Below, piece after piece: positions 32,574-42,973 of a stretch of 64,000 bases of DNA; the stretch's first letter is position 1, and each line of letters starts with the position of its first letter. The stretch spans positions 248,001 through 312,000 of the forward strand of contig NZ_CP021731.1 in the NCBI RefSeq assembly GCF_003628555.1. The letters run 5' to 3'. The DNA is from Azoarcus sp. DN11 (GTDB taxonomy: Bacteria; Pseudomonadota; Gammaproteobacteria; Burkholderiales; Rhodocyclaceae). The translations under genes were made by a program, and so were the position numbers. The notes beneath the pieces were generated by a model. The model ran no database searches, was not told where the DNA came from, and saw only the letters and a program-made list of their open reading frames with translations.

Positions 32574-34523
32574 ATGAGTTCAGCCGCTGCAGCGCAGGGC
32601 GCTGGGTGGCGCGGGCTGCCGGAGCGCGTCTGGCGGATGATCGCCGGGCGCGCCGTGCTGCTCCTGCTGCTGCTTGCGTTCCTTGTCGTGGCGCTGATCG
32701 GCGTGGTCGGGATCGGCGGGTCGGTGGTGGTCATGGAGTCCGTCCAGGGCAGCGCCAGCGCGGTCAACGTCGCGGGCAGCCTGCGCCGGCTTGCGCACCG
32801 GGCCGGCGGGCTTGCCGTCGCGCGCAGCATCGGCGCGGCGGATCAGGAGGCGGTGCAGGAGGCTGTCGCGAAGTTCGAAGCCGCCCTCGCCAGCCCGGTG
32901 ATCGCGAACGTGCTCGACCGTCAGCCGAGCAGCGTGTTCGCGTCGGTCTTCCGCGGGGTCGAGGCGGGCTGGGCGACGCGCATCCGGCCGCGCGTGCTGG
33001 CGATCCCCGAGGCATCACCCGGGGATCCGTCCGCGGCGGCGCATTACCGCGCGCTCCTCGCCGAAGTCGACGCCTTCGCCGAGGAGATCAACACGCTGGT
33101 CGCGGTGCTCGAGCACGACGCCGAGTCGCGCATCGAGCAGCTACGCACCCTGCTCGGCGCGGCGCTGGTGCTGCTGGTGTGCGCCATCGCGCCGGCGCTG
33201 TACGTGCTGCGTCGGCGCGTGATTGCGCCCCTGACCGGCTTGCGCAACTGCGCGGCGCGCATCGCCCAGGGAGACTTCGACGCACGCACCCGCTTCACCG
33301 GCCGCGATGAGCTGGGGCGCGTCGGCGAGGCCTTCAACGCGATGGCGGGCGAGCTGTCGGTCGCCTATCGCGAGCTCGAATCGCGGGTCGAGCGCAAGAC
33401 CGCGGACCTCACCCGCAGCAACCGCGCGCTGGAACTGCTGTACTACGTGATCTCGCGCCTCTATCACGCACCGGCCAGCAGCGCGACCTACGCCGAGACC
33501 CTGAAGGATCTCGAGCAGACGCTGGGACTGCGCGGCAGTTTCATCTGCGTCGAGCCCAAGCTCGGCGGGGCGGCATCGGTGCTCGCCTCGACGATGGGCG
33601 AGTGTCCCGAACGCCGGGCCGGCAACGAGGATTGCGCCCGCTGCTCGGGGCGCCGAGCGCCGTGGAGCTACCGCGGCGAGGGTGACAGGGACGTGCTGCT
33701 CGTGCCGCTGCGCGACGCCGAGCGCCATTACGGCATGCTGCGCCTCGCGCTGCCCCCGGGCCAGCGCCTGGCGGACTGGGAGCGGACGCTGCTCGAAGCG
33801 GTGACGCGGCACATGGGCATCGCGCTCGGCATCTCGCGCCAGAGCGAACGCGACCGGCTGCTCGCACTGCAGGAAGAGCGCTCGATCATCGCCCGCGAAC
33901 TGCACGATTCGCTCGCGCAGTCGCTGTCCTTCATGAAGATCCAGGTCAGCCTGCTGTCGCCCGCGCTGGCGCGGCCGCAGGCGCGCGAGGAAGCGGAGAC
34001 GATCCTCGCCGACCTGCGCGAAGGCATCAACGCGGCCTACCGCCAGCTGCGCGAATTGCTGGCGACTTTCCGGCTGCGCATCGAGGGCGATTTCGCGCGC
34101 CTGCTCGGCAACACCGTGTCCGAGTTCGCGTCGCGCAGCGGGCTGCCGATCGCGCTCGAACTCGAGCTCGGCGGCAGCCACCTCAGCCCCAACCAGGAAA
34201 TCCACGTCCTGCACATCATCCGCGAGGCGCTGTCGAACGCGGTCCGCCACGCCCAGGCCACGCGCATCCGCGTCGCGCTCGCCAGCGCCGCCGGCGGCGA
34301 CATCACCGTCGTCGTCGAGGACGACGGCCGCGGCGTGGGCGACGAATCGGTGGCCGCCGCACATCACTTCGGCCTCACGATCATGACCGAGCGCGCCCGC
34401 GGCCTGGGCGGCTCGCTCGAAGTCCTGTCCTGTCCGGATGGCGGCACGCGCATCGTGCTGCGCTTCAACCCGCAGCCGGCCGAGGGGCGCCCGGAACTAC
34501 CCATTGTCATGGAGAGCAAATGA
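32574..34523 (+). CDS. narX: Nitrate/nitrite sensor histidine kinase, NarX-like
   Basis: 649 aa from ATG 32574 (GGAGG 8 nt upstream). A membrane helix at about 24-48, a periplasmic sensor domain with an Arg-rich helix (SLRRLAHRAGGLAVARSIG) typical of the NarX P-box region, and a second helix at about 185-205. Then a HAMP domain, a central module with a cysteine cluster (ECPERRAGNEDCARCSG) as in NarX/NarQ, and a HisKA_3/HATPase core (His in ARELHDSLAQSLSF, about 444). It would detect nitrate or nitrite and phosphorylate the NarL-like regulator encoded next, with which it overlaps by 4 nt. Periplasmic ligand specificity is inferred from family. Confidence 0.88.
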   Translation: MSSAAAAQGAGWRGLPERVWRMIAGRAVLLLLLLAFLVVALIGVVGIGGSVVVMESVQGSASAVNVAGSLRRLAHRAGGLAVARSIGAADQEAVQEAVAKFEAALASPVIANVLDRQPSSVFASVFRGVEAGWATRIRPRVLAIPEASPGDPSAAAHYRALLAEVDAFAEEINTLVAVLEHDAESRIEQLRTLLGAALVLLVCAIAPALYVLRRRVIAPLTGLRNCAARIAQGDFDARTRFTGRDELGRVGEAFNAMAGELSVAYRELESRVERKTADLTRSNRALELLYYVISRLYHAPASSATYAETLKDLEQTLGLRGSFICVEPKLGGAASVLASTMGECPERRAGNEDCARCSGRRAPWSYRGEGDRDVLLVPLRDAERHYGMLRLALPPGQRLADWERTLLEAVTRHMGIALGISRQSERDRLLALQEERSIIARELHDSLAQSLSFMKIQVSLLSPALARPQAREEAETILADLREGINAAYRQLRELLATFRLRIEGDFARLLGNTVSEFASRSGLPIALELELGGSHLSPNQEIHVLHIIREALSNAVRHAQATRIRVALASAAGGDITVVVEDDGRGVGDESVAAAHHFGLTIMTERARGLGGSLEVLSCPDGGTRIVLRFNPQPAEGRPELPIVMESK

Positions 34524-35173
34524 CCGACACCCGGCAACGCGTCATCATCGTCGACGACCACCCGCTGTTCCGCAAGGGACTGATCCAGCTGCTGCGCACC
34601 GTGCCCGGCTTCGATCTCGTCGCCGAAGTCGCCGACGGCAAGGAAGGCATCCGCCAGATCCTGCGCCTGCGCCCCGACCTGTTGCTGCTCGACCTCAACA
34701 TGAAGGAGATGTCGGGCCTCGACGTGCTGCGTTTCGTGAAGCAGGCCGACCTCGACACCCGCGTCGTGATGGTCACCGTCTCGGATGCCGCCGACGACCT
34801 CGTCGCCGCGCTGCGTGCCGGGGCCGACGGCTATCTCCTCAAGGACATGGAGCCCGAGGAAATGGTGGACGCGCTGCGCGCCGCCGCCGCGGGCCGCATC
34901 GTCGTTTCCGATGCGCTCACGCACCTGCTCGCCGCCGCGCTACGCGACGACAAGCGCCCCGAGAGTGCGTCGGCGGCCGGGCTCACCGAGCGCGAGCAGG
35001 GCATCCTCGAATACATCGCCGGCGGCCTGTCGAACAAGCAGATCGCCCGCGAACTCACCATCGCCGAAGGCACCGTCAAGGTGCACGTCAAGCACCTGCT
35101 GCGCAAGCTCAACTTCCGTTCGCGCGTCGAGGCGGCCGTCTGGGCCGTCGAACACCTGCGCTCCGAACGCTGA
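34520..35173 (+). CDS. narL: NarL-family response regulator
   Basis: 217 aa. Receiver domain (about 7-125) with the phospho-acceptor Asp in LLLLDLNMKEMSG (about 59) and Lys in GYLLKDMEP. The C-terminal LuxR/NarL HTH (about 150-210: LTEREQGILEYIAGGLSNKQ) is complete. Start overlaps the narX-like stop (ATGA). It probably controls nap and other nitrate-respiration genes, and the 7-2-7 site upstream of the operon suggests autoregulation. Confidence 0.92.
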   Translation: MTDTRQRVIIVDDHPLFRKGLIQLLRTVPGFDLVAEVADGKEGIRQILRLRPDLLLLDLNMKEMSGLDVLRFVKQADLDTRVVMVTVSDAADDLVAALRAGADGYLLKDMEPEEMVDALRAAAAGRIVVSDALTHLLAAALRDDKRPESASAAGLTEREQGILEYIAGGLSNKQIARELTIAEGTVKVHVKHLLRKLNFRSRVEAAVWAVEHLRSER

Positions 35174-35215
35174 TTTCCACCCCTGCGGCGGGCCCGGATG
35201 GGAGCCGTTCGCATC

Positions 35216-35229
35216 TTGACTGCAGTCAA
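35216..35229 (+). promoter_or_regulatory. Crp/Fnr-family (Dnr/Fnr) box upstream of napF
   Basis: TTGAC-TGCA-GTCAA, a perfect palindrome in the TTGAY-N4-RTCAA frame, centred about 72 bp upstream of the napF ATG. A promoter with the box at -41.5 would start near 35264. The Dnr-like regulator encoded at 31674-32354 or an Fnr elsewhere could bind. Confidence 0.65.
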
Positions 35230-35293
35230 GGTCCGGCAATCGGGGCGCGTGTCCAATGAAAACCCATGAACGTTTCATGGTGTTGCGCGCGTC

Positions 35294-35791
35294 ATGTCGA
35301 CTTCACGCCGCGGTTTTCTCAGGGGGTATATCCGCTCGGATGTCGATGTGCTGCGTCCGCCCTGGGCGATCGCCGGCGGCGCCTTCGAGGATGCCTGCAC
35401 GCGTTGCGGCGACTGCCTGAAGGCCTGTCCGACCGCCATCCTCGTCGCCGGTCCCGGCGGCTATCCGGGCGTCGATTTCGGCCATGGTGAATGCAGCTTC
35501 TGTGGCGACTGCGTCACTGCCTGCAAGGCCGGCGCGCTGCGGCGAAGCGACGGCCTTGCGCCGTGGCGGCTCGCGGCGGTGATTGCCGAGGCCTGCCTCG
35601 CGCGCCGCGGCATCGAATGCCGGGTGTGCGGCGAGGCCTGCGGGGCCGCCGCGATCTGCTTCCGCCCCAGCCGCGGCGGCGTCGCGCAGCCCCTGTTCGA
35701 TGCCGAACGCTGCACCGGCTGCGGCGCCTGCCAGGCCCCCTGTCCGGCCGGCGCCATCGCAATGAAGAATCCCGTGGAGATGCCCGCATGA
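35294..35791 (+). CDS. napF: NapF, cytoplasmic ferredoxin-type accessory protein of nitrate reductase
   Basis: 165 aa with three or four [4Fe-4S] cysteine clusters: CTRCGDCLKACP, CSFCGDCVTACK, CRVCGEACGAAAIC and CTGCGACQAPCP. The RRGFLRGYIR start looks Tat-like, but NapF is known as a cytoplasmic protein that helps NapA maturation. First gene of napFDAGHBC, with the napD start overlapping its stop. Confidence 0.95.
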   Translation: MSTSRRGFLRGYIRSDVDVLRPPWAIAGGAFEDACTRCGDCLKACPTAILVAGPGGYPGVDFGHGECSFCGDCVTACKAGALRRSDGLAPWRLAAVIAEACLARRGIECRVCGEACGAAAICFRPSRGGVAQPLFDAERCTGCGACQAPCPAGAIAMKNPVEMPA

Positions 35792-36111
35792 AGATCGCAA
35801 GCCTGGTCGTCCGGGTCGGCCCCGAGCACCTCGACGCCCTGAAGGACGCACTGCGGAAGATCCCCGGCGTCGAGCTGCACGGCGCGAGCAGCGAGCTCGG
35901 GCGCGTCATCGTCACCGTCGAGGACGGCGAAGGCTATGCGATGACCGATTCCCTGCTGGCCGTGAACGTGGCGCCGCACGTGCTCGGCGTCACGCTCGCC
36001 TACGAATACACGGACGAAGGTTTGGAACACGAATCGGAACACCCGGAGCCGATGCCGGGCCTGCCGCTCGCGGGGGACGGAATCGGCAGCGCTCAGGACA
36101 AGGAGGCTTGA
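35788..36111 (+). CDS. napD: NapD, NapA-specific Tat chaperone
   Basis: 107 aa from ATG 35788. The ferredoxin-like fold of NapD is visible ([39 protein letters not shown]). It binds the NapA twin-arginine signal and delays export until the cofactor is loaded. It has a longer charged C-terminal tail than the E. coli protein. Overlaps napF; napA starts 1 nt after its stop. Confidence 0.93.
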   Translation: MKIASLVVRVGPEHLDALKDALRKIPGVELHGASSELGRVIVTVEDGEGYAMTDSLLAVNVAPHVLGVTLAYEYTDEGLEHESEHPEPMPGLPLAGDGIGSAQDKEA

Positions 36112-36112
36112 A

Positions 36113-38665
36113 ATGACCATGGATAGACGCGAGTTCATCAAGACCAATGCCATCGCGGCTGCCGCGGCGACCGCCGGCATCGGTATCCCGGCGGCGGCCG
36201 AGGCCCAGGCCCAGCCGGCCGGCAAGGCCTCCACCAAGGTGCGCTGGGACAAGGCGGCGTGTCGCTTCTGCGGCACCGGCTGCTCGGTGCTCGTCGGCGT
36301 GCAGAACGGGCGCATCGTCGCGACCCAGGGCGACCCCGATTCGCCCGTCAACCGCGGCCTCAACTGCATCAAGGGCTATTTCCTGTCGAAGATCATGTAC
36401 GGCAACGACCGGCTCACGAAGCCGCTGCTGCGCATGAAGAACGGCAAGTACGACAAGAACGGCGAATTCGCGCCGATCACCTGGGACCAGGCCTTCGACA
36501 TCATGGCCGAGAAATGGAAGGCCGCGATCAAGCAGCACGGCCCCGACTCGGTCGGCATGTTCGGCTCGGGCCAGTGGACGATCTGGGAGGGTTACGCCGC
36601 GTCCAAGCTGCACAAGGCCGGCTTCCGCAGCAACAACCTCGACCCCAACGCCCGCCACTGCATGGCCTCGGCGGTGGCGGGCTTCATGCGCACCTTCGGC
36701 ATCGACGAGCCGATGGGCTGCTACGACGACATCGAGAACGCCGACGGCTTCGTGCTGTGGGGCTCGAACATGGCCGAGATGCACCCGATCCTGTGGTCGC
36801 GCATCACCGACCGCCGCCTGTCGAAGGAAGGCAGCGAGGTGCACGTGCTGTCGACCTACGAGCACCGCTCGTTCGAGCTCGCCGACAACGGCATGATCTT
36901 CGTGCCGAACACCGACCTCGCGATCCTGAACTACATCTGCAACTACATCATCCAGAACAAGAAAGTTAATACCGAGTTCGTCAAGACGCGGGTGAACTTC
37001 AAGAAGGGCGAAACCGACATCGGCTTCGGCCTGCGCCCCAACCACGCGCTCGAAGCGAATGCCACCAACAACGGCTACGCCGGCGCGGACGGCAAGCCCA
37101 AGGGCAACACCGGCGCGGCGACCGACATCAGCTTCGAGGAATTCGCCAAATTCGTGTCCGAGTACACGGCCGAGAAGGTGTCGAAGCTCTCGGGCGTGCC
37201 CGTCGACCGCCTCGAACGCATGGCGAAGCTCTACGCCGACCCGAAGAAGAAGGTCGTGTCCTTCTGGACCATGGGCTTCAACCAGCACACCCGCGGCACG
37301 TGGGTGAACAACATGATCTACAACGTGCACCTGCTGGTCGGCAAGATCTCCGAGCCCGGCAACAGCCCGTTCTCGCTCACCGGTCAGCCGTCCGCCTGCG
37401 GCACCGCACGCGAGGTCGGCACCTTCTCGCACCGCCTGCCCGCCGACATGGTCGTCACCAACCCGATGCACCGCGCGATCACCGAGAAGATCTGGCAGCT
37501 GCCCGACGGCACGATCCCCGAGAAGATCGGCTACCACGCCGTCGCGCAGAGCCGCGCCCTCAAGGACGGGAAGCTGAAGTGCTACTGGACCAGCACGACC
37601 AACAACATGCAGGCGGGGCCCAATATCAACGGCGAGGTCTACCCCGGCTGGCGCAACCCCGAGGCCTTCGTCGTCGTCTCCGATGCCTACCCGACCGTCT
37701 CGGCCCTGTCCGCCGACCTGATCCTGCCCGCCGCGATGTGGGCGGAGAAGGAAGGCGCCTTCGGCAACGCCGAGCGCCGCACCCAGTTCTGGCGCCAGCA
37801 GGTGTCCGCCCCCGGCCAGGCGAAATCCGATCTGTGGCAGCTCGTCGAGTTTTCCAAGCGCTTCAAGGTCGAGGACGTGTGGCCGGCCGAACTCATCGCC
37901 AAGAAGCCCGAACTCAAGGGCAAGACCCTGTTCGACGTGCTGTACAAGAACGGCGCGGTGAACAAGTTCCCGCTCGCCGACGTCGAGAAGACGAACGCCC
38001 ACGCGATTCCCGGCTACATGAACGACGAGTCGAAGGAACTCGGCTTCTACCTGCAGAAAGGCCTGTTCGAGGAATACGCGCAGTTCGGCCGCGGCCACGG
38101 CCACGACCTCGCGGATTTCGCGATGTACCACAAGGCGCGCGGCCTGCGTTGGCCGGTCGTGGAAGGGAAGGAGACCCTGTGGCGCTTCCGCGAGGGCTAC
38201 GACCCCTACGTCAAGACCGGCGAGGGCGTGAAGTTCTACGGCCACAAGGACGGCAAGGCGGTCATCTTCGCGCTGCCCTATCAGGATCCGCCGGAAATGC
38301 CGGACAAGGAATACGACATGTGGCTGTGCACCGGTCGCGTGCTCGAACACTGGCACACCGGCTCGATGACCCGCCGCGTGCCCGAGCTGCACCGCTCGGT
38401 GCCCGAGGCGCAGATCTTCATGCACCCGGACGACGCCACCAAGCGCGGCCTGCAGCGCGGCATGCTGGTCAAGGTCGCCTCGCGTCGCGGCGAGATCACC
38501 GCGCGCCTGGAAACGCGCGGCCGCAACAAGCCGCCGTTCGGCCTCATCTTCATCCCGTTCTTCGACGAAGGGCGCCTGGTGAACAAGCTCACGCTCGACG
38601 CCACCTGCCCGATCTCGAAGGAAACGGACTTCAAGAAATGCGCCGTCAAGGTGCTCAAGGTCTGA
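36113..38665 (+). CDS. napA: NapA, periplasmic nitrate reductase catalytic subunit
   Basis: 850 aa. Tat signal ([17 protein letters not shown]), then the N-terminal [4Fe-4S] site CRFCGTGC plus a distant Cys (residues about 50, 53, 57, 85). The molybdenum-ligand cysteine is in [12 protein letters not shown] (about 183). The bis-MGD-binding folds extend to the C-terminal [15 protein letters not shown] block. The mature protein reduces nitrate to nitrite in the periplasm, taking electrons from NapB. Full length and undisturbed. An ATG two codons in is an alternative start. Confidence 0.98.
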   Translation: MTMDRREFIKTNAIAAAAATAGIGIPAAAEAQAQPAGKASTKVRWDKAACRFCGTGCSVLVGVQNGRIVATQGDPDSPVNRGLNCIKGYFLSKIMYGNDRLTKPLLRMKNGKYDKNGEFAPITWDQAFDIMAEKWKAAIKQHGPDSVGMFGSGQWTIWEGYAASKLHKAGFRSNNLDPNARHCMASAVAGFMRTFGIDEPMGCYDDIENADGFVLWGSNMAEMHPILWSRITDRRLSKEGSEVHVLSTYEHRSFELADNGMIFVPNTDLAILNYICNYIIQNKKVNTEFVKTRVNFKKGETDIGFGLRPNHALEANATNNGYAGADGKPKGNTGAATDISFEEFAKFVSEYTAEKVSKLSGVPVDRLERMAKLYADPKKKVVSFWTMGFNQHTRGTWVNNMIYNVHLLVGKISEPGNSPFSLTGQPSACGTAREVGTFSHRLPADMVVTNPMHRAITEKIWQLPDGTIPEKIGYHAVAQSRALKDGKLKCYWTSTTNNMQAGPNINGEVYPGWRNPEAFVVVSDAYPTVSALSADLILPAAMWAEKEGAFGNAERRTQFWRQQVSAPGQAKSDLWQLVEFSKRFKVEDVWPAELIAKKPELKGKTLFDVLYKNGAVNKFPLADVEKTNAHAIPGYMNDESKELGFYLQKGLFEEYAQFGRGHGHDLADFAMYHKARGLRWPVVEGKETLWRFREGYDPYVKTGEGVKFYGHKDGKAVIFALPYQDPPEMPDKEYDMWLCTGRVLEHWHTGSMTRRVPELHRSVPEAQIFMHPDDATKRGLQRGMLVKVASRRGEITARLETRGRNKPPFGLIFIPFFDEGRLVNKLTLDATCPISKETDFKKCAVKVLKV

Positions 38666-38691
38666 CGGCATGGGGCAGCGGAGCGCGGATC

Positions 38692-39561
38692 ATGGGTGAC
38701 ACGCAGGACAAGCCGGTCGGTCAGGGAGGCCCCTCGCCCCGCCGCCGCTTCCTCCGGGAAGCGGCGGGGGTCGCGGGCGGCGCCTGCCTGCTCTCGCTCG
38801 GCGTCGGCCTGTACGCGAAGCAGGCGAGTGCCCTGCCCGCGACCGCCCTGCGTCCGCCCGGTGCGCTCGCGGAAAGCGATTTCCTCGCTGCCTGCGTGCG
38901 CTGCGGCCTGTGCGTGCGCGACTGTCCCTACGACACGCTCCGGCTCGCCGAACTCGGCGACGGCATCGCCACCGGCACCCCGTACTTCGCCGCACGCCAG
39001 ATCCCGTGCGAGATGTGCGAGACCATCCCCTGCGTCGTTGCCTGCCCGACCGGCGCGCTCGACCACGGCCTCACCGACATCGGCAAGGCGCGCATGGGCC
39101 TCGCGGTGCTGATCGACCACGAGACCTGCCTCAACTTCCTCGGCCTGCGCTGCGACGTCTGCTATCGCGTGTGCCCGGTCATCGACACGGCGATCACGCT
39201 GGAGCGCCAGCACAACCCGCGCTCCGACCGCCACGCAATGCTCTTGCCCACGGTGCATTCGGACCACTGCACCGGCTGCGGCAAGTGCGAAAAATCCTGC
39301 GTGCTGCCGGGCGAAGCGGCGATCAAGGTGCTGCCGGTCAAACTCGCGCAGGGCTCCAGGGCCGAGCACTACCGCAAGAGCTGGGAAGAAAAGGAAGCCG
39401 CCGGCGAGTCGCTGATCGGCGAACAGATCGAACTGCCCGTGCGCGGCCTCGAAGGCAGGTCCTACGGCGACACGCGCGTCGCGCCGGGGCAGGGGCCCGT
39501 GCCGGCTCCCGCCGCGCCGGCCCGGCCGGGTAGCGGCCTCGATTCGGGGTGGAAGCCATGA
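38692..39561 (+). CDS. napG: NapG, periplasmic ferredoxin-like quinol dehydrogenase subunit
   Basis: 289 aa from ATG 38692. Tat signal ([17 protein letters not shown]) followed by four [4Fe-4S] cysteine clusters ([46 protein letters not shown]). With NapH it passes electrons from quinol to NapC/NapB. The C-terminal tail is Pro/Ala-rich. The 3' end overlaps napH. Confidence 0.95.
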   Translation: MGDTQDKPVGQGGPSPRRRFLREAAGVAGGACLLSLGVGLYAKQASALPATALRPPGALAESDFLAACVRCGLCVRDCPYDTLRLAELGDGIATGTPYFAARQIPCEMCETIPCVVACPTGALDHGLTDIGKARMGLAVLIDHETCLNFLGLRCDVCYRVCPVIDTAITLERQHNPRSDRHAMLLPTVHSDHCTGCGKCEKSCVLPGEAAIKVLPVKLAQGSRAEHYRKSWEEKEAAGESLIGEQIELPVRGLEGRSYGDTRVAPGQGPVPAPAAPARPGSGLDSGWKP

Positions 39562-40439
39562 ACGCCGCCGCCGCACCGAAGGCCGTGCGCCCGCGCGTCG
39601 GCGCCGACGCGATCGCCGCCAAGGGCTGGCTGCGCGCGCACCGGTGGCTCCTCCTGCGGCGCGTGTCGCAACTCGGCATCCTGGCCGCCTTTCTCGCCGG
39701 TCCCTGGTTCGGGCTGTGGATCGTCAAGGGCAACCTGTCGTCCAGCCTCACGCTCGGCGTCCTGCCGCTCACCGACCCTTTCCTACTTGCACAGTCGCTC
39801 GCGGCCGGAACGCTCCCGTACAAGGAGGCCCTCATCGGCACCGGCATCGTCGTCGCCTTCTACCTCGTCGCCGGCGGCCGCGTGTTCTGCTCCTGGGTGT
39901 GCCCGATGAACCTCGTCACCGACGCCGCCGCGTGGTTGCGCCGGCGCCTCGGCCTCAAGGGCGGCAAGCTCCCCTCGGGCGACACGCGCTACTGGCTGCT
40001 CGGTTTCATGCTGCTCGCCGCCTTCGCGACCGGCAGCCTCGCGTGGGAATGGGTCAATCCGGTGTCGATGCTGCACCGCGGCCTCATCTTCGGCTTCGGC
40101 CTCGCGTGGGGCATCGTCGGCGGCGTCTTCCTGTACGACCTGTTGATCGCCACGCGCGGCTGGTGCGGCCACCTCTGCCCGATGGGCGCCTTCTACAGCC
40201 TGCTCGGCCGCGCCGCACTCGTGCGTGTCAGCGCCGCGCATCGCAGCGCCTGCGACGACTGCATGGACTGCTTCGCCGTCTGCCCCGAACCCCAGGTCAT
40301 CCGTCCCGCACTCAAGGCGGCCGGCCAGGACCATCCGGTCATCCTCGACCGCAACTGCACCAATTGTGGCCGCTGCATCGATGTGTGCGGCAGGAACGTT
40401 TTTCGAATCACGACCCGATTTGATAGGAGCGAGTCATGA
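39558..40439 (+). CDS. napH: NapH, membrane quinol dehydrogenase subunit
   Basis: 293 aa from ATG 39558. Four membrane helices with the cytoplasm-facing CxxxCP motifs (CSWVCPMN and CGHLCPMG) and a C-terminal pair of ferredoxin clusters ([25 protein letters not shown]). Works with NapG in the alternative quinol oxidation branch. The start overlaps napG and the stop overlaps napB (ATGA). Confidence 0.95.
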   Translation: MNAAAAPKAVRPRVGADAIAAKGWLRAHRWLLLRRVSQLGILAAFLAGPWFGLWIVKGNLSSSLTLGVLPLTDPFLLAQSLAAGTLPYKEALIGTGIVVAFYLVAGGRVFCSWVCPMNLVTDAAAWLRRRLGLKGGKLPSGDTRYWLLGFMLLAAFATGSLAWEWVNPVSMLHRGLIFGFGLAWGIVGGVFLYDLLIATRGWCGHLCPMGAFYSLLGRAALVRVSAAHRSACDDCMDCFAVCPEPQVIRPALKAAGQDHPVILDRNCTNCGRCIDVCGRNVFRITTRFDRSES

Positions 40440-40885
40440 AAAAACAGACCCGTAACCTGGCGCTGGCGCTCATTGCCGCTGCGAGCTTCGGCCCCTTCGG
40501 CGGACAGGCGCTGGCCCAGCAGGTGCAGAGCCTGCGCGGCGCGCCGGTGGACGCCGCCGAGCCGGCCACGGCGGCGGCGCACATCCGGCCCGACGGCCCG
40601 GCCATCTCGCGCGACTACGTGCAGCAGCCGCCCCTGATCCCGCACAAGGTCGAGGGCTACGAAGTCACCAAGAACTTCAACAAGTGCATGGACTGCCATG
40701 CCTGGAGCCGCTACCAGGAGTTCAACGCCACCAAGGTCAGCCTCACCCACTTCAAGGACCGGGACGGCGGCGAGCTGTCGAACATCTCCCCGCGCCGCTA
40801 CTTCTGCCTGCAGTGCCACATTCCCCAGACCGACGCCAAACCGCTGGTCGACAACACCTTCAAGCGCGCCGAGGGCCTGCGCTGA
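40436..40885 (+). CDS. napB: NapB, diheme cytochrome c electron-transfer subunit
   Basis: 149 aa with a signal peptide (about 1-27, GQALA-Q). Two heme motifs, CMDCH (about 84-88) and CLQCH (about 124-128), with histidines HIRPDG and LTHFKD as the usual distal ligands. It delivers electrons to NapA. Overlaps napH; napC follows after 30 nt. Confidence 0.95.
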   Translation: MKKQTRNLALALIAAASFGPFGGQALAQQVQSLRGAPVDAAEPATAAAHIRPDGPAISRDYVQQPPLIPHKVEGYEVTKNFNKCMDCHAWSRYQEFNATKVSLTHFKDRDGGELSNISPRRYFCLQCHIPQTDAKPLVDNTFKRAEGLR

Positions 40886-40915
40886 TCCTCGACGCCTCAC
40901 GGACAGGGAACCAAC

Positions 40916-41554
40916 ATGACCCAGGACAACAACAACGCGAAGGGCAGCCCGTGGCAGCGCCTGCGTCGCCTCGCCTTCGGCGCCGTCGGCATTGCCTTCG
41001 TCGCCGGCATCATCTTCTGGGGCGGCTTCAACACGGTGCTGGAACTCACCAACCGCGAAGCCTTCTGCATCGGCTGCCACGAGATGAAGGAAAACGTCTT
41101 CAAGGAGTACCGCAACACCATCCACTACCAGAACCGCACCGGTGTGCGCGCCACCTGCCCGGATTGCCACGTGCCGAAGGAATGGATCCCCAAGATCATC
41201 CGCAAGATCCAGGCATCCAACGAAGTCTTCCACCACCTGCTCGGCTCGATCGACACCCCCGAGAAGTTCGACGCCAAGCGCATCCAGCTCGCGCAGAACG
41301 AATGGCGCCGCATGAAGAAGAACAACTCGCAGGAATGCCGCAACTGCCACAACTACGAGTACTTCGACTACTCCGTGCAGGGGCGGCGCTCCAACAAGGC
41401 GCACCAGGCCGGGCTCGCCGAGGGCAAGACCTGCATCGACTGCCACAAGGGCGTCGCGCACTCGCTGCCGCCGATCGAGCAGGACATCGGCGCGGCGCAT
41501 GAAAGTGTCGCGCCCGAGGTGTTCCACCCGCCGGCACCGCCCAGGCAGGAGTGA
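40916..41554 (+). CDS. napC: NapC, tetraheme quinol dehydrogenase
   Basis: 212 aa. A single N-terminal membrane anchor (about 20-42) and four heme motifs (CIGCH, CPDCH, CRNCH, CIDCH) in the NapC/NirT arrangement, with [16 protein letters not shown] around heme 1 where quinol is oxidised. It passes electrons to NapB. Last gene of the nap operon; a terminator follows. Confidence 0.96.
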   Translation: MTQDNNNAKGSPWQRLRRLAFGAVGIAFVAGIIFWGGFNTVLELTNREAFCIGCHEMKENVFKEYRNTIHYQNRTGVRATCPDCHVPKEWIPKIIRKIQASNEVFHHLLGSIDTPEKFDAKRIQLAQNEWRRMKKNNSQECRNCHNYEYFDYSVQGRRSNKAHQAGLAEGKTCIDCHKGVAHSLPPIEQDIGAAHESVAPEVFHPPAPPRQE

Positions 41555-41578
41555 AATTCCCGCTTTTCTCCGGTCCCG

Positions 41579-41617
41579 CCGCGATTTGATCAATCCGTTG
41601 ATTGGATCGCGGTTTTT
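41579..41617 (+). terminator. Rho-independent terminator after napC
   Basis: CCGCGAT (41579-41585) pairs with ATCGCGG (41606-41612), with an inner CAATC/GATTG stem, followed by TTTTT. It separates the nap and ccm operons, which are only 114 bp apart. Confidence 0.75.
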
Positions 41618-41668
41618 CCGCCGTGTGGGGCTCCCGAAGCGGCCCCGTCTGTGGTTAAATCCACGCCC

Positions 41669-42295
41669 ATGCTTTATGCCAACGCTCTCGCCTGCGTGAA
41701 GGGTGACCGCCCGTTGTTCCGTGGCCTCTCCCTGCGGGTCGCTCCGGGGGACTTGGTGCGTGTCGCCGGCCCGAACGGCTTCGGCAAAACCAGCCTGCTG
41801 CGTATCCTGTGCGGCCTCGCGCTGCCCGAAAGCGGCGAAATCCGCTGGAACGACGTGCCCATCAACAGCGACCGCGAAAGCTACCATCGCACCTTGCTGT
41901 ACCTCGGGCACGCACCGTCCCTCAACGACCTCCTGACGCCGCTGGAGAACCTGCGCTTCGCGTGTTCCTCCGGGGGCGACAAGGTCGACGAGGAAGCCTG
42001 CGTCGATGCCCTGGTGCGCATCGGCCTCGCCCAGCAGCTCGATCTTCCCGCCCGTGTCCTGTCGCAGGGGCAGCGTCGGCGCGTCGGCCTGGCCCGTCTG
42101 TTCCTCGAAGCCGACCGCAAGCTGTGGATCCTCGATGAACCCTTCACGGCCCTCGACGTCGCCGCCGTGGCCGACCTGACCGCCACCCTTTCCGAACACT
42201 GCGCCGCCGGCGGCATGGTGGTGCTCACTACTCACCAGGATGCGCCGTTCGCCAAGGCTCCGGTGGTACTCGATCTTACCGAGGTAGCCTGTTGA
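41669..42295 (+). CDS. ccmA: CcmA, ATPase of the heme-handling ABC complex
   Basis: 208 aa from ATG 41669. Walker A GPNGFGKTS, signature LSQGQRRRVGLARL, Walker B LWILDEPFTALD. With CcmB, CcmC and CcmD it releases holo-CcmE. First gene of a complete ccmABCDEFGHI operon; the ccmB start lies within its end. Confidence 0.95.
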   Translation: MLYANALACVKGDRPLFRGLSLRVAPGDLVRVAGPNGFGKTSLLRILCGLALPESGEIRWNDVPINSDRESYHRTLLYLGHAPSLNDLLTPLENLRFACSSGGDKVDEEACVDALVRIGLAQQLDLPARVLSQGQRRRVGLARLFLEADRKLWILDEPFTALDVAAVADLTATLSEHCAAGGMVVLTTHQDAPFAKAPVVLDLTEVAC

Positions 42296-42969
42296 GCCGC
42301 GCCCTGGGTCCCTTCGCCGCGGTCCTGAGCCGCGATCTCCTGCTCGCCTGGCGCGGCCGTGCCGACGTTCTCGTCACGCTCGCCTTCTTCGTCGTCGTCG
42401 TCTGCCTCTTTCCGTTCGGCGTCGGTGCCGAACCCAACCAGCTGCGCGCCATCGCGCCGGGCGTCCTGTGGGTGGCGGCGCTCCTGTCCACCCTGCTGTC
42501 ACTGCATCGCCTGTTCGCCCAGGACCACGCCGACGGCACGCTCGAACAACTGCTGCTCACTCCCGAACCCACCGTCCTGTGGGTCGTCGCCAAGATATCC
42601 GCCCACTGGATCGCCACCGGCCTGCCGGTGGTCGTCGTCGCGCCGGGCCTTGCGCTGTTGTTCGACGTGGAGCAAGGTGCGCTCGGGGTGCTGATCCTCT
42701 CGCTGGCGCTCGGAACGCCGATCCTCGCGCTGCTGGGTGCGGTCGGTGCCGCCCTCACGCTGGGCCTGCGCGGGGGCGGCATGCTGCTCGCGCTGCTGGT
42801 GCTGCCGCTCTTCGTGCCGGTGCTGATCTTCGGTGCCGGCGCGGTGGACGCGTACCTGTCCGGCTCCGGCGCGCAGGCACATCTTTTGCTTCTTGGAGGC
42901 GGTCTGCTGGCCGCCCTTGCGCTGGCGCCGCTGGCCTGTGCGGCTGCACTCCGAATCGCCGTTGAATGA
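42292..42969 (+). CDS. ccmB: CcmB, membrane subunit of the heme-handling ABC complex
   Basis: 225 aa, starting at TTG 42292 overlapping the ccmA stop; no better start lies nearby. Six membrane helices, with the CcmB family features DHADGTLEQLLLTPEP and a polar first loop. Translationally coupled to ccmA. The TTG start may lower its expression relative to ccmA. Confidence 0.93.
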   Translation: MSRALGPFAAVLSRDLLLAWRGRADVLVTLAFFVVVVCLFPFGVGAEPNQLRAIAPGVLWVAALLSTLLSLHRLFAQDHADGTLEQLLLTPEPTVLWVVAKISAHWIATGLPVVVVAPGLALLFDVEQGALGVLILSLALGTPILALLGAVGAALTLGLRGGGMLLALLVLPLFVPVLIFGAGAVDAYLSGSGAQAHLLLLGGGLLAALALAPLACAAALRIAVE

Positions 42970-42973
42970 TGAA

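Noticed and set aside
35990..38671. 893-codon open frame antisense to napA
   Set aside because: It is a product of high GC and codon bias in napA. The translation is low-complexity (Val/Leu/His/Arg-rich), has no recognisable domain, and opposes a certain gene.
41586..41604. TTGAT repeats upstream of ccmA considered as an Fnr box
   Set aside because: The halves are direct rather than in the TTGAT-N4-ATCAA arrangement, and the segment is better explained as the stem of the napC terminator followed by TTTTT.
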